Assembly (NCBI GenBank): GCA_024278935.1
Contig: JAJRSF010000038.1
Location: 243,156-307,155, forward strand
Length of the DNA stretch: 64,000 bases
Source: Candidatus Zixiibacteriota bacterium
GTDB taxonomy: Bacteria > Zixibacteria > MSB-5A5 > GN15 > FEB-12
Direction: 5' to 3'
Part shown: piece by piece, positions 62,944 to 64,000 of the stretch
Numbering within the stretch: position 1 is the first letter of the stretch
How the letters are laid out: every line of letters begins with the position of its first letter
Notes under the pieces: generated by a model
Told to the model about the DNA's origin: nothing
The model's database searches: none
What the model saw: only the letters and a program-made list of their open reading frames with translations
Program-made: the position numbers and the translations under genes

Positions 62944-64000
62944 ATGCCAGACTTAAAACTACAATCGCCTCTCCAATATGTTAAAGGAGTTGGTCCCAAA
63001 AAAGCAGAATTCCTGCATTCGGTTGGAATTAACAATATCAAAGATATTCTGTTTTATTTTCCTCGAAGTTATCTCGACCGCACATCGGTTACAGATATTG
63101 CCAAACTATCTCCCGACAGTTATGTCACAATTATTGGTAAAGTGAAATCTCATGGGAAGCTCTATGGTCGGAAAAAGAGATACGAGGTAATCCTCCAAGA
63201 TGATACCGGGGCTATTACCCTGACATGGTTTCATGGCATTCGGTTTTGGGAAAAGCTATTTAAGAAAGATCAAATCTATGCTTGCTCCGGCTTAGTCGGT
63301 TCATATTTCGGAATGCAGATGGTGCATCCTGATATGGAACGGCTTGAAGATGAGTCCGATAAGATGATTCATGCCGGGCGAATAATTCCCGTCTATCCAC
63401 AAACTGCCGAATTTAGCAAAGCCGGTCTAAATAGTAAAATGATGCGGAGAGTTACATCATTTATATTTGACAACCTATCTGAAAATATAAAAGACTTCCT
63501 TCCGAATGATGTTTTAAAATCTACAAAGCTTTTACCATTGCATGAAGCTCTGCAGACTATTCATTATCCGAAAGACCGTGATGATATTGAAAACAGTCGA
63601 CGCCGACTATCTTATGATGAATTATTAAAATTTCAAACGATGGTCTTTTTGCGTAAAGAGAAAAAACTGAACCTGAAAAAAAGTCATTCCTATAAACCAA
63701 TCAATAAAAAGTTTGATAAATTCAAAGCAAACCTACCGTTCACACTTACCTCTGGACAGGAAAAAGCTCTTGCTGAAATTCTTGATGACATGAACAACAA
63801 ATCGCCAATGTCTCGCATGCTTCAAGGTGATGTTAGTTGTGGAAAAACAGTCGTGGCAATCTTAGCTTCACTATTTGCATCACAATCTAAATTACAAACA
63901 GCCTTCATGGCACCGACTGAAATTCTCGCTGAACAGCATTATCGAAACTGGAAAGATATTCTTGAAGAAATAGGTGTGACCTCACGACTGATAACATCAT
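62944..64000 (+). CDS. recG: ATP-dependent DNA helicase RecG, N-terminal half (3' end outside window)
   Basis: Open from ATG 62944 to the window edge, 352 codons. Begins QSPLQYVKGVGPKKAEFLHSVGI (helix-hairpin-like wedge start), then DILFYFPRSYLDRT and the OB-fold wedge (SPDSYVTIIGKVKSHGKLYGRKKRYEVILQDDTG). The helicase begins LPFTLTSGQEKALAEI; motif I is LQGDVSCGKTVVAILA (about 293-308), and motif Ia is MAPTEILAEQHYRNW. Usual motif I is GDVGSGKT; here Ser-Cys replaces Gly-Ser. RecG remodels stalled forks and Holliday junctions. A 116-base divergent gap separates it from the DUF2884-like gene. Confidence 0.94.
   Translation, partial: MPDLKLQSPLQYVKGVGPKKAEFLHSVGINNIKDILFYFPRSYLDRTSVTDIAKLSPDSYVTIIGKVKSHGKLYGRKKRYEVILQDDTGAITLTWFHGIRFWEKLFKKDQIYACSGLVGSYFGMQMVHPDMERLEDESDKMIHAGRIIPVYPQTAEFSKAGLNSKMMRRVTSFIFDNLSENIKDFLPNDVLKSTKLLPLHEALQTIHYPKDRDDIENSRRRLSYDELLKFQTMVFLRKEKKLNLKKSHSYKPINKKFDKFKANLPFTLTSGQEKALAEILDDMNNKSPMSRMLQGDVSCGKTVVAILASLFASQSKLQTAFMAPTEILAEQHYRNWKDILEEIGVTSRLITS

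Noticed and set aside
1..64000. CRISPR arrays, prophage or insertion-sequence transposases
   Set aside because: No regularly spaced repeats, no transposase, integrase or phage structural genes seen on either strand.

Overview
The window is AT-rich bacterial DNA that reads as one contiguous chromosome segment: dense operons, mixed ATG/GTG/TTG starts, and all three stop codons in use. No phage, plasmid, insertion sequence or CRISPR array was seen. The organism is Gram-negative: it has ADP-heptose (LPS core) genes, an Omp85 protein, outer-membrane barrels and many signal-peptide proteins. The combination of a C25 (PorU-like) peptidase next to a PorV-like barrel, secreted proteins ending in a YPNP/FlgD-like C-terminal domain, a full Bat (BatA-E) locus, bacillithiol genes and a protease ending in paired 'DISDLVYIVDF.FTGG' dockerin-like repeats points to the Fibrobacterota-Chlorobiota-Bacteroidota (FCB) superphylum. 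My best guess is a candidate phylum such as Zixibacteria. That placement is inference from gene content, not a phylogeny.

Layout. 1-5.2 kb: tail of a metallophosphoesterase, a long Alu-containing SRP RNA with promoter and terminator, a broken lipoprotein gene, thrC, a small protein, two tandem EamA transporters and an NlpC/P60 protein. 5.2-9.3 kb: a frameshifted M6 metalloprotease with dockerin-like repeats, then an array of hairpin repeats. 9.3-17 kb: PTS-IIA protein (minus), then aspS-phoH-pgpH-ybeY-corC as a tight operon and a small zinc-ribbon membrane protein. 17-24.4 kb: GH57 branching enzyme with DUF3467, rfaE1-rfaE2, a membrane protein flanked by perfect 25-bp inverted repeats, a cupin, a lipoprotein and a tyrosine phenol-lyase/tryptophanase-family enzyme.

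24.6-42.2 kb is a probable single operon behind a perfect TTGACA-17-TATAAT promoter: PorU-like C25 peptidase (internal TAG), PorV-like barrel with a large propeller/LysM insertion, M6 metalloprotease with a sorting-type C-terminus, two DUF5683-like proteins (the second frameshifted), an NHL-repeat lipoprotein, a 1076-residue barrel with an SprA-like motif and an Omp85 protein. It looks like a type IX-like secretion and surface-display module with at least one cargo protein. 42.2-54.6 kb: UbiA prenyltransferase, then a BatD-like protein, MoxR, DUF58, a second BatD-like protein, BatA, BatB, BatC, BatD, BatE, a UPF0104 membrane protein and CorA. 54.7-58.2 kb: bshC-bshA-bshB (bacillithiol). 58.4-64 kb: cation diffusion facilitator, tRNA-Sec (selC), hybrid histidine kinase (premature stop), YggN/DUF2884-like protein and the 5' part of recG.

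A recurring oddity is that six otherwise well-conserved genes are each interrupted once: four in-frame TAA/TAG codons and two single-base losses in 5-base homopolymers. The tRNA-Sec acceptor is also one base short on its 3' strand. Either the assembly has residual base errors or the genome is accumulating null mutations. The sequence alone cannot decide.
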